Assembly: GCA_035048495.1 (NCBI GenBank)
Contig: CM068546.1
Location: forward strand, 33,994,674-34,058,673
DNA from: Euptelea pleiosperma
Lineage: Eukaryota; Streptophyta; Magnoliopsida; Ranunculales; Eupteleaceae
DNA length: 64,000 nt
Direction: 5' to 3'
A program made the translations under genes and the position numbers. This document shows positions 45,601 through 56,900 of the stretch, piece by piece (the stretch's first letter is position 1; the number at the start of each line of letters is the position of its first letter). The notes under the pieces were generated by a model. It had not been told where the DNA came from and searched no databases. It worked only from the letters and a program-made list of their open reading frames with translations.

Positions 45601-48600
45601 TAGCTGTGATATTTAATCAGGTGGGTTTGAATTTCACTAAGATATTTGGGGTTTATACGAGAAATAGAACTCACTGTGATCTTAATATGTGTTCTGTATT
45701 CTACAGCATGTAACTTCAACTGGTATGGCCTTGGTCAAAGAGGCAGAAGATGCAGCAAGCCGCAAAAAGGTGTGTTCATAACTGGTTTAACATGGGTTTT
45801 TATTAAAAACATTGCTTTTATCACTATTCATCTTTCTTCTAGATTTGAGCCCGACATAAGCTTATTTTGTCCAAAGTTAAGCCCAAGCCTGGTCCCATCA
45901 CATTTATTTGATGGACCTTAAAGTAAGCCAATCTTGGCACCACTGATTGTGCCTTCAGATGAAGCATCACCAGCCTTATGGTAGTCTGTCTTTCAAACTA
46001 GTTTTCACCTTGGTTTCGGCCTTGTACTCTATGCATTGAATAACCCTGTATTTCACTCTCTTCCTACTCTTGACCTTGTTGGACCTGTGCATCTATGTGA
46101 ATTTATCGCAAGAAAATATCTATAAATTTCTTCATAACTTTTTAGTGTCCATCCTTATTTTCGTTCTATTGCATAAGAGAGTTTCTGATCTTTACACATT
46201 CTTCACAGGAGGAGAATAAAGGCAGAGTTGGTTTGCAAGGACAGGTAATAACTAATAACTCATTGTTACCTCATCCCTTTATCACAAATTTCTCCAATAA
46301 CAAAACCATATTGCCTTGCACAGAAATCATGTCATGAAAGAGACTTCTTGAATACACACACACACACACGCTATATAGATATATATATATATATAAAATT
46401 ATCTCCTTTTCTGATCTATAGGTTTTCATAAAGAAAGTTTTTGAAGTTCATGACAAATACTTAGCCTATTGCAAAGATTGTTTTATGTGCCACATTATCT
46501 TCCACAAGGTTGGTCTTCTATAATATTTCTCATTGGTTTGCTTCGATAATATTTTTTTTTATCTCTCTTTCAAGTTTTCAAGTAATTAAAATTCTGCTTG
46601 GCTAACTTGAAGGCACTCAAAGAAGCTTTTGAGGTTTTCTGCAACAAGGAAGTTGCTGGCACCTCCAGTGCAGAAATTCTTGCCACATTCTGCGATAATA
46701 TTCTTCACAATGGTGGTGGAACTGAGAAATTAAGCGATGAAGCCATTGAGGAGACACTTGAGAAGGTAAATATATGTTGATAATCAAATATATATATTCC
46801 TTAAGCAATGATACGTTGTTCACTTGGTTTTAATCCTTCGACAACCACCTCTGTTCCTTCAGATTGTGAGACTGCTCGCCTATCTCCATGATAAAGATCT
46901 CTTTGCCGAGTTCAGCAGGTAAAGCTAACTTTTTCCGAGCTATTACTTCCAGTCGATGTAATGAGTAATCCATTGTTTCCGTCTTTAAACTGTTTGTATC
47001 TACTGCAAGAGAGAAATTATGGTGGCATGCCATTGCAGGAAAAAGCTCGCCCGCAGGCTTATTTATGGTAGTAGTAATGAAGAACACGAAATAAGTCTCT
47101 TAACAAAAATGAAGCAGCAATTTGGCGGCCAGTTCACATCGAAGATGGAGGGAATGGTCTGTTTTACTTAACCTACTTACTGGAAAGCCTAATTCTAGTT
47201 TCTTTTGATCTATTCCTTTGGAGGTGATGTAAATGTAGGAAGACTGATTACTTGAGTTTTTGCTTGATATTCTTCCCGGACACAGGTCACAGATTTGACA
47301 TTAGCTAAGGATAATCAGGCAGAATTTGAGAAATACTTATTGACTTACCCCCACGAAAATCGAGGAACTGATATGAGCGTCACTCTTCTAACTACTGGAT
47401 TTTGGCCCACATACAAGTGTCTGGATCTTAACATTCCTACGGAGTTGGTAAGGAACCTCCTATGCTCTCACATTCTTCAGAAATTTAGGATGATCAATAA
47501 CTGTCACCAATTTAATTTTTCTCATGTATCTATTTTCCCTACAGATTAACTGTATTGAGGTTTTCAAAAAGTTCTATCAATCAAAGACCAATCATCGAAG
47601 GTTAACTTGGATATTTTCACTAGGCAACTGTAACATGATTGGGAGATTCAAACCGAAGCCTATTGAGTTACAACTCTCTACTTATCAGGTGTGCCCATTT
47701 GAATCTTTGATGGTTTACTTCAGTTGGGACTTCAAATTTTTGCTGAGATGCTAAGTTAAAGCTCCTTCTGTTTCCATGTTAAGGCCACAACACTGTTGCT
47801 CTTCAACACATCAGACAGGTTGAGTTTCTCGGAGATTGTGTCACAGTTGAATTTGCCTCGTGAAGAAGTCTTGAAGCTGCTACATTCGCTGTCCTGTGGC
47901 AAATATAGAATTCTGATGAACGAACCAAACACTAAAGTCATCTCCTCAACTGACATATTTGAGTTTAACTCTAGTTTCACTGACAAGATGAGGAGGATCC
48001 GGGTTTGAAACTTCTTCCTCTCTCGACCCCTTTGATTCTGTACTCTTGTTTTTTTTGACTTGAGAAATAGTTCAAGCTCAGCAATGATTTATTCTGTACA
48101 CAGGTTCCACTTCCTCACGTTGAAGAGAAGAAAAAGGTGATTGAAGATGTTGAGAAAGATAGGAGATATGCAATTGATGCTGCACTTGTGCGTATCATGA
48201 AGAGTAGGAAAGTGTTAAGCCACCAACAGCTTGTCATGGAAAGTGTGCAAATGCTCAACTGCATGTTCAAGGTATACTACGACATCCACTTCCTGCAGGG
48301 TGGATCCTCTTATAAGAACTGTTCATTTCATTCTCTTTACAAATTCAATCATAGCCCAATTCAGATTTCAACATACTTAGCCTCCAAACAGTTGAGAGAG
48401 ACCAACAAAAGGAAAAGATTAACCCAACAACAAACTGAAACAGCCGAACAGCCACCCCTAATCGTGCCCCCCTACAAGCTAACTCAAACCATTTGAACAC
48501 CATGTCCTCGAAAAAGATCCCCTTCTCTTCCTCATACAATTTAACTCACGTATACACCAGACCTTTAATTTCCGTAACCAGAAGTTCCATACGAAGACTC

Positions 48601-49186
48601 TTGCCCTCAAATGCTCTATTGTTTTGCTCCCTCCACAATCCTCAAATAACCGCCAAAGGAGTCAAAAACCCACTTCCTTTTTCCCAGTCGGCTTAGATAT
48701 TTACATCTAAGCAAGCTATAATCCGAACTCTCTAAGCAAGCTATAGTCCATATAAGCCATGCACACCTACAGTGTAAGAACAAATGGTCTACAGACTCTC
48801 CACTACACAAACAAAGCGGACAATGATCCATAACCATAACCCCTATCCTCCAAAGGAAGTCCATAGTCTGAAGCCGACCACGCACTGCACACCATGCTAG
48901 AAACCGAGCTTCGGAAAACTCAATGAGTCAACCTGTGACTTTGCCGAGTTTTCTTTGAGGCGCTGACTGATTTAAAAGCTGGGCTTCTGGGCATTTGCTT
49001 GACTTGGCAGTTTCCTATATGGATTTGAGTTTTTAATATATCATTTCTGACCTATTAAGGCATTGGGATTTGTTTGATTTGCAGCCAGACATCAGAGTGA
49101 TCAAAAAACGAATTGAAGATCTGATCCAACGGGACTATTTGGAGAGAGACCAGGATGATGCTTCCATGTACAAATATCTGGCATAA
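42693..49186 (+). CDS. CUL1: CUL1-like cullin, copy B
   Basis: Second member of the tandem pair, same SCF scaffold role as copy A. Exons: 42693-42829, 42933-43032, 44121-44306, 44510-44557, 44635-44841, 44931-45008, 45358-45447, 45540-45620, 45707-45769, 46209-46244, 46422-46508, 46613-46765, 46863-46918, 47039-47156, 47286-47447, 47545-47688, 47784-48002, 48104-48271, 49085-49186. They join without a stop to 744 aa, the normal CUL1 length. Seen: [17 protein letters not shown] start, [32 protein letters not shown] (neddylation segment), [17 protein letters not shown] and final YLA. The exon-10 loop ([12 protein letters not shown]) is intact here. Introns 2 and 18 hold LINE fragments. The exon-17 acceptor is GTTAAG, a weaker pyrimidine context than copy A's TTTTCAG. 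The 5' UTR intron acceptor of A is mutated (CAG to CGG). Confidence 0.92.
43640..44060 (+). mobile_element. LINE fragment in intron 2 of cullin B
   Basis: The frame [18 protein letters not shown], then [18 protein letters not shown] and [15 protein letters not shown], matches the zinc-knuckle (zf-RVT) domain of plant LINEs. Intron 2 is 1,088 nt here and 124 nt in copy A, so this arrived after or independently of the duplication. Confidence 0.75.
46350..46396. repeat. (CA)n and (AT)n microsatellites in intron 10 of cullin B
   Basis: An ACACAC run at about 46,353-46,369 and an ATATAT run at about 46,378-46,395. Copy A has a shorter AT run at 36,706-36,722 in the same intron. Confidence 0.85.
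48376..48908 (-). mobile_element. LINE fragment in last intron of cullin B
   Basis: On the minus strand [20 protein letters not shown], then [20 protein letters not shown], is a clear zf-RVT domain. It is followed by [15 protein letters not shown], the LINE C-terminal tail. Copy A's last intron lacks it: flanking ATTTCAACATAC and AAAACTCA...GTCAACCTGTGACT are contiguous there. Confidence 0.8.
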
Positions 49187-49960
49187 CTCAGCATTTTTAT
49201 TCATCGCCGAACAAGCGGAGCACACGAATTAGCAGCATTCGCATTGCTAGTAGTAGACATACTGTAAAGAGTACACAAACTTTAGTATAATTTATTTTTT
49301 ATCAGCTTAATAATTTAAATTTTTGGAAATATAAACTTCATTGTAGATGTATTGCTTCATAGTATTTTTGGAGGGCGCTGATCCTGATCCTGATCCAGAT
49401 CGCACAAATATCGTTCAGATTGGTGAGACGACCCCACCCTGGTATCGTTCAGATCGGTGGCTTCCGATCTTGATCCGGATTGCCCAATCCAGAATGGGAT
49501 CGGCTGAGACTTCGAACAATGGGTACAGGTACAGGTGATAAGGACCCACCATTCAATGGGTCTTACCTAAAATCAAATTTGTTGGATTATCTCAACGTAC
49601 TCCCGTATGTGTGCAATGCACTATCTTGTCATATTAACAGCACAAAATAAAACTTACCCCGAAAAATTGTTTGTACAATGAATATTTTTGTATATAAGAA
49701 AAGATTTGAAGACATGTGCCTTGACAGAAGATATAGTAGGCTGTGTTTGGTAGCGCGTCTTCGGGATGTATCTTGCCCGAAGGTGCGCGTCTTGATCGAT
49801 AACAAGTGTTTGGGCACCTTCGAAGACACAATGGACCTTGAAGACGCGTGGAAGTGAACCTTTGAAGGTTCACCTCGCCTTTGAGTTTTCGAAGACGCTC
49901 CAATATGTGAATTGAAGGTTCACCCTCCACCCCCAATGGGCTTAATGCACCTAGTGTGTG
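49187..49960. other. 3' flank of cullin B with inserted repeats
   Basis: 3' UTR to about 49,270. Then a GATCCTGATC/GATCTTGATCCGG-rich segment (49,375-49,540), related to 53,660-53,725. Then a GTGTTTGGTAGCGCGTCTTC segment near 49,745, which looks like the left end of an element closing at about 50,355-50,402 (CACGTCTTCGAGGC). None of this is present downstream of copy A. Confidence 0.5.
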
Positions 49961-49964
49961 GCCT

Positions 49965-50310
49965 ACTTATGATGTATGGTCCCACTTGATGTATAACACA
50001 TGTATGATCTATTATGTGGGACCCACATATGAGCCATCAACTTCCGTTCTTATGTGGACCCACATGATTTATCGACCCAGTTAACATGTGTGGCCTACTG
50101 TAGTTATGTTGGGCCCACACGATCTATCATCCTTTGCTCTTATGTGGGCCCTACATGATCTATCAACCCATCATTATGTGGGCCCTACACGATCTATCAA
50201 TCTGGTTATTATATGGGGCCTACATGATCTAGCAAATCGCGTATTAAGTGGGACCCACATGATCTACCACCCTTCGTTTTTTATGTCTGGCCCACAAGAA
50301 CTATCAACCT
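49965..50310. repeat. Diverged minisatellite, about 50-bp unit
   Basis: Repeated TATGTGGGACCCACATGATC / TATCAACC units occur about seven times with 40-60 bp spacing. Each carries a CCCACATGATCTATCA-like core. It lies inside the probable element spanning about 49,745-50,402. Confidence 0.7.
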
Positions 50311-50402
50311 CTCACACAATTCCAAGATGTGTGAACCAAATACACAAGAACTAAGATGCACGTCTTCGAGGCATGCTTGGTCTAGAACCAAACAACCAAA
50401 CG

Positions 50403-51280
50403 TCAGCCCATCTAGCTTAATGATTATCAACTACCATGGGACCTCATTGAAAAACCCTAAATAGATAATCCAAAATTAAAATTTATTTTAAATAGATAAT
50501 CCAAATTAAAAAGAAATTTTAATTAATTATTTTTAATATTATAAATGTTTGCCGAGCTGTTTGAATATTCTCTTTTGTTGGCATTTATGTGCTTCGTCAA
50601 CACGACGTTGTTGCTTTCAAACCCAACCACAGTTTTTTTTTAACTTTTTGTTGGTTGCCACATACGTGTCAGGCACCCGTTTGGCGTATCGCGTTGATTG
50701 TACCTAATTTGATCTTCAATCTCTTTGATAACGATGATTATTTGATTAATCTAATTCTTATTATAATTAAGTGGGCCTATACATACCAAAATAAAGAAAA
50801 ACAAAAGTGGGTTTAATCCCATATTTAACCACCTAAGACCTTGTCGGGTCTGCGTTAAGATCGGAAACTGCGCTGTATTCTGTTCACATTTTGGGTCTCG
50901 ATCGAGCGAGCAAAGTTCGTCGAGTAGTGCTAGCTAGCTCCGACATTTACTAATTAAAACGTTTATTTGTTATATATGTTGCTGATAATCGGATTGTTAA
51001 CGCTTTCTACAGCTCGAGTCACGAATGTATAGCAACCGTCTCTATCTCAATCCGTAACATCCCTTGTGGATTATTCCAATGCGTTAGCAACTTGAATTAA
51101 CCGTAAAACGTAACGGGTTATTGCCTATAATCAATCTGATCGATAAACCTTCATCCTACTAACATTCTTTTGGTGGCAATGGCCAAGATTGGTTGTTTCT
51201 AGCTGGCTAGTCCGTTTATTTTCATGGTATCCGACAGTGCAGATGAGTCGTTTATGATTTGATGGGATTTATTAATGGGT
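50403..51280. other. Intergenic; right end of cullin duplication
   Basis: No gene seen. From about 50,845 the sequence again matches cullin A's downstream flank (TTCACATTTTGGGTCTCGAT, GGATTATTCCAATGC, TCCTACTAACATTCTTTT) and the match stops near 51,175. Confidence 0.6.
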
Positions 51281-51289
51281 CGAGCTCCG

Positions 51290-51644
51290 TTGACAGATCT
51301 AAAATGACAGGGACACAATATACGTCAGGTGGCACACTGTTACAGGACTCTGACCGTATGGATGTTTGTCCTATCCCATGGTGGACCTACAAAGTACAAA
51401 CCAAAACTCAGCCTGATTAGTGATTTATAGGCTTCGGATTGGACTTATTTTCATGGGCTGATCTCAACTGTGGGAATTTGAGCAGTATTTGAGTTACAAA
51501 GATCCAACACTTATAAATCACTAATCAGGCTGATTTTTGGTTTGTAGGTCTACCATGAGATAGGACAAACATCCGTACGGTCAGAGTCCTGTAACAGTGT
51601 GCCACCTGGCTTATATTATGTCCCTGTCATTTTAGATCTGTCAA
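51290..51644. mobile_element. Complete family-1 MITE
   Basis: The ends TTGACAGATCTAAAATGACA face each other; the inverted repeat runs through AGGACTCTGACCGTA and the core ATCACTAATCAGGCTGATTT. Arms are about 95% identical, so it is comparatively young. No target duplication is evident. Confidence 0.8.
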
Positions 51645-51939
51645 TGACCCCGACCCTTTATTAAACCATTGGGTTGGTGATGACAAGGGTCTCAAATGAT
51701 ATCTCAAACCCAGTATGCCCAAAATACCCTTATTTTTGCTTTTTTTTATTTTTATTTTTTATTTTTTATTTATTTTCTTAGCTTATTTATTCAGCAAGGT
51801 TATTTTGTTTTTTTTGGCTTCAAGACACATGTCACCCCTATCCCCTGTCCCCTTATTTTCTTCAAAAAAATCTCTCACCTCAGAGTAGTGTAAACACTTT
51901 AAAATATTAAAAAAACTTACCACACATTGGAAATGATGG

Positions 51940-52165
51940 AATGGATGTTGGTCCATCTCTAGGTGGACCTACATACCAAACTCTGATTAGTGATTTCTAA
52001 CCTTTGGATCTGAGCTCCACAAATAATGCTTAATATCTATGGTTAAAAATCAACCCATGAAAATGACTCCAATCAGGCTGATGTTTTTTGCATATAGGTC
52101 CACCTATGAATAGGGCAAGCATCCATACGGTCAGTGATCTCTAAGAGTGTACCATGTGTAAGGTA
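51940..52165. mobile_element. Partial family-1 MITE
   Basis: Contains TCTAGGTGGACCTACATACC at the left and GGTCCACCTATGAATAGGGC at the right, with CATACGGTCAGTGATCTCTA after it. Confidence 0.6.
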
Positions 52166-52169
52166 CTGC

Positions 52170-53880
52170 CACGTGTATCCCACATGCATCACTTACCCCT
52201 AGTTTGTACAAAGAGAAAAGATATTGTGTGGCTTACTCCATTTAGATCCATGGAGTTGGCGGTATGACTGTCCAGCTGTTTATGGGCTCATCAATCTGTT
52301 CCGTTCATCGTGATGGTATCAAGCAAGTCGTCTCTATGATTGGAAGATCATGACCATTTGTAAGGAGACTAAAAACTTTTGCCACATCCTATAAATTTAT
52401 ATGGCATAAGTTTTCTAGAGCCACATTCCAAGTAGGGATTCTGAGTATAATTTAGACTTGTCGTTCGAAAACTTAGTTTGAAGCTAAGAGAAATTACTTC
52501 TCAAAAATTAGAACTCCTCTCGACGCTTTTCACTTCTATGATTTTTCTAGGGGTCAGAAATCAACTAGTAACTTCTACTACAAGTAGAAGTGCTTTTACT
52601 TCTCGTTCTGGAATGCCTAATTTGACTTATGATTTATAAGTCAAAAAGTCAATTTGGCATTGATTTGACAAAAAGAATGACGTTGACAAAAAGCGTTGAC
52701 TCGATTTGAAAAAGTTGACATACCCCCCAATGACTTGGTTTTAAATTGTTACCGGAGTGGTGGCCAGCAGGCCATGAGACTCCGGTGGGTTAGTCGCCAG
52801 TGATGGGTAACCAACCCATTGGAATCTCTTGGCCGTCCATCCACCACAACCGTTTGATTTGGGGTTTGGGTTTTGGCCCAAACCTTTATTCTAAGGTTGA
52901 AGACAAGGTCACTTTCATCATTTAATACAAAATTTGGTAGTCAACTCGGGTCAACATTGGTCAAATGACAGTGGACCGAGTCATAGGGGGCTATGTCCGC
53001 TTTTTCAAATGTTGGGGGTATGTTTAATTTTAAAGATAACATGGGGGGTATGTCAAAAATTCTCCAATTAATATAAAAAGACGATGTTGTAGGATCCAAC
53101 TGCACTGCACAATATTAATATAAAAAAGTTTACGTCACTTTTTCCAAAGCGTTACTGGAGCATAATTATCAGAAATAACATAAAGATATTTGCATGATGA
53201 TGGGTTGACTTGGCAATGCCTTGTCTTCGATTTTAACCTTGACATTGCCGATAGTAACAGAACTTTCAACTTCAAGGGTAGGTCTTGCCAATGAGGATCT
53301 TAGCAAAGATCTGAGTCTGCAACAACAGAAGGGAAGAAATAGAGAGATTCGGGAATCTTGCATAAAGATTTTCCGAATTGAAGAGAACCAACCAAAAAAA
53401 CGAAAATAACGGCCATTTTTTCACAAAAATTCCCAAAAAATAACGGCCTATTTTTGAAACGGTATATATACATAACGTAACGGGCCGGGGGAGGTCCAAA
53501 TCCATTATAACGGCCGTTATTTTCGTTATAAGGGATGTTTTTTAAACCATGGTTAGAACAATCTCATAACTAGAATAATTTCATCTCGTATTGACGCCAT
53601 CATAATTTTTTTTTTAACATAGGGTTTATTAATTTTTTAGCACTAAACCCGAAATGAAATGGTTCGATCCTGATCTGGATTGCCCGATCCAGAATGGGAT
53701 CGGCCAAGACTTCGAACCATGCATGCATGTGTTGAAATTGTCTTGGAAAATCACGTAAATTTGATAAAATCAGAAGCTGGACTTTGTACTTTGTAGCACA
53801 CATCCACATCGAATGGATATCCAGTGGGCCCACTCATAACCGCCCTCCCTTGGAGGTCCCGTAACTCATCTCATACGAGA
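52170..53880. other. Intergenic, repeats, no gene
   Basis: No supported gene. It holds the dispersed repeat shared with 20,480-20,960 at 52,700-53,060. A decayed right half of the CAAGGT-end element lies at 53,405-53,560 (AACGGCCGTTATTTTCGTTA, then AAACCATGG). A GATCTGGATTGCCCGATCC segment lies at 53,669-53,700. Confidence 0.5.
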
Positions 53881-53914
53881 AAGACAGATTCACACGTGCG
53901 AGCCTTTTCTTCTT

Positions 53915-53983
53915 TTATATAAGACCCTCCGTCCACCAATATCCACGATCCACCCCCCCTCTCTTTCTCTCTCTCTCTCAGAA
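53915..53983 (+). promoter_or_regulatory. TATA box and CT-rich leader of the K+ transporter
   Basis: TTATATAAG at 53,915-53,923 lies about 60 bases before the ATG, with a (CT)n leader at 53,959-53,980. An ACGT core (CACACGTGCG) lies at 53,891-53,900. The position fits a plant core promoter with a short leader. Confidence 0.55.
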
Positions 53984-56900
53984 ATGTCTGCTGATGAGGT
54001 AGCAATTGAAAACACGGCCGAAGAAAACCAACAAGTAGAGGAATTGAAGGGATCAAAGAAATTCTCATGGCGAAAGTTACGCCATTACGACTCCTTGGAG
54101 CTCGAATCCGGCAAGTTTCGCACTCTTCACGGTCATGGATCCAAGGTTTGCCTCCAAATATTTCCCGGTTTCGGTTTCAAATATCTTGACACGGATTTTT
54201 ACACGGCTATGTGGATTTTTACACGGATTTTTATAGGAGGATGATTGGTGGACCATCTTAACGCTTGCCTTCCAAAGCCTTGGGATTGTGTATGGCGACA
54301 TAGGCACGTCCCCTCTCTATGTGTATGATAGCACCTTCGCAAATGGTATCAAGCACAAAGATGACATCTTGGGTGTTCTTTCCTTGATCTTCTACACCCT
54401 CACTTTGATCCCGCTCATCAAGTATGTCTTCATCGTCTTACAGGCAAACGACAACGGCAATGGTTAGTAGCTTGTCCTCATGATCCACGGTGCAAAATGA
54501 TCACACGTTTCTTATATATCAGTCTGATTGAATAATCCTAACCATCCAATAAGTTGAAAAGTTGGGATCCAGCAAAATGTGATTTTATCATACCAAGAGT
54601 GAGGAGACATATTATACATGTCCGAGAAAATTAAGTCTGTGGAGGGCATAAAAAATGCACCAGTACTTGACATACTCTTTCAGGCCCACTGATCCATGAA
54701 TATTGATTGACCCATCACTTGATGGACTTCCACACCAACAATCAACTTGATTGGTGATCTCTAGCCATTAAATTCAAACGTTTTGTCAACGGTTACTATT
54801 CAGATTGAATGTGGGACCGGATATCTGAACCCAAATTCGAAAAAATGTCTGATATCCAAATCCGCTTCCATATACAACGGATATTCTAAATCAATATTCA
54901 AATTCGAATCCGATTAACTTATCAGATATCTGATAATATCCAATCCAAAAATGAGATATATAATTAATTATTATAATATATATTTTAGGGTATTTTAGTA
55001 GCACCACCTAAAATTTGAAAGTAATTTGTAATACCCCCTTATAATTTCAACTTTTAGGATTACCCACCTTGACTTAATAGTTTAACCTTAATTTGACTAA
55101 CGTTAAAACATGACATACATCCTGCACATGTTAATGCACTTGTGAAATGACCATAATATTGGAAGTACAATGCTAAAAACGTGTGATTCAAGTCCGTTTT
55201 AACTGAAGTCAACTACTATTAATCTAGGTCAAGGGGGTAATCCTAAAGTTTGAAAGTGTAAGGGGGCATTACAAATTACTTTCAAATTTCAAGGTGGTGT
55301 TACTAAATACCCTATACTATAATTATTAAATAATATATCAAATCAAATATATCAATATTCAAATTTGTATTGGAAAACTATTTGAATATTATAAAAACCA
55401 GAATCCAAAATTTTCAGATAATACTGATTTTTCGAATACGAATTCGAATTTTTGACTATCCATTAACCGCCCTATTTCTAGCTATTGGATTTCAACATAT
55501 TTTTTGATACTCAGATTGAACGGCAAGAGATCATCAATCACGCTGCTTTTCAGTGTCTAGATCCATCTAGTGGTGGGCCAATCATTCTTGTGTCAGTAGG
55601 CCCCAAGAGTGCTAGGTAGACGAATTTTTTTGTATTATGAGGTCTTTCGTGATTGTGAGTTATACTGTAGGAGGAACGTTCGCGTTATATTCTCTGATAT
55701 GTCGTTACGCTAAGGTGGGTTTGATCCCGAGTCAACAAGCCGAGGACCATGATTTGTCGAACTTCCAGCTCGATCTGCCAAACAATCGCGTCCGTCGAGC
55801 TTCAAGACTAAAGTCAAAGCTCGAGAGCAGCCAGTTTGCAAAGCACTTTCTGTTGTTCGCAACGATGCTTGGCACTTCCATGGTGATCGGGGATGGCGTC
55901 CTCACTCCTTGTATCTCAGGTTGATTGGGACCTACCATTTGATGGATATTGCCACTAAATCATGTGATCACATATAGTTTCCACTTTAGAGAAAAATGGG
56001 TGGAACCCACTGCAACTAAATGGTGGGTCCACCTTTTTTTCTGTAACTTTTTCTCCTAAAGTGGACGGTTGTGATCATACTAAGTACTCCCTCTTAAGCC
56101 CTTTTTTTTTTTCACTTTCTTGTTGAATCTTGACGGTTCCTCTTTTTATTCCAACTGGGTGGCAGTTTTATCAGCAGTGGGTGGGATCAAGAAAGCTACG
56201 TCCTCGATAACGGAAGGTAATTTCATCATACTATACATCGTGTATTGTCACACATACAAACAAATCTACTATAGGAAGTTGGAATTGTGAGTGGGCTGTT
56301 CTTTGATGCAGAATCCCTCAATTTGCAACGTATGTAGTAGATTCGTTTGGGCCCACTTTCCTCCTGAATGTTTGGTCCACACAATGATGAACCTACACAC
56401 CAAAAATCAGCGTGATCGATGATTTCTAGCCGTAGGTTTTGAGCACTTTTTCATCATGGGCTTTATGAAACAGCCTGTGTTGGTTCCAAGCCCATGATGA
56501 AACAGTGCTCAAATCCAATGGCTAGGAATCACTAATCACACCGATTTTTTCTGTGTGAGTCCACCAGGGTGTGGGTCAAAAATTCGTGGGGTTAGTGGGT
56601 CCTAAAGAGTCTACTACGTGGCAAATTGAGGGGTTTGTGCATCAAAATTTTGATAGAGAAGTATGTATCATAGATTTTTTCATTGTGAGTAGGGTGTTAA
56701 TGGGCTGGCTGATGGACATTTAGGCCCAGCCTGCTATAGGGAACAGGTTTGAACAGGTTTGGGCTGTATGAATAGGCCGGCAAATAATTCAGCCAGATAT
56801 GGGCTTGACTGTAAAATAAGCTTGGGCTGGTTGTATGGCTTATATCTAATAGCCTGCCTGTTATACCAATTAAGGGTGTCAATTTGTACCCGTTTAAACG

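Noticed and set aside
48137..48496. 119-codon frame in cullin B
   Set aside because: It is exon 18 read through its donor into the LINE-bearing intron.
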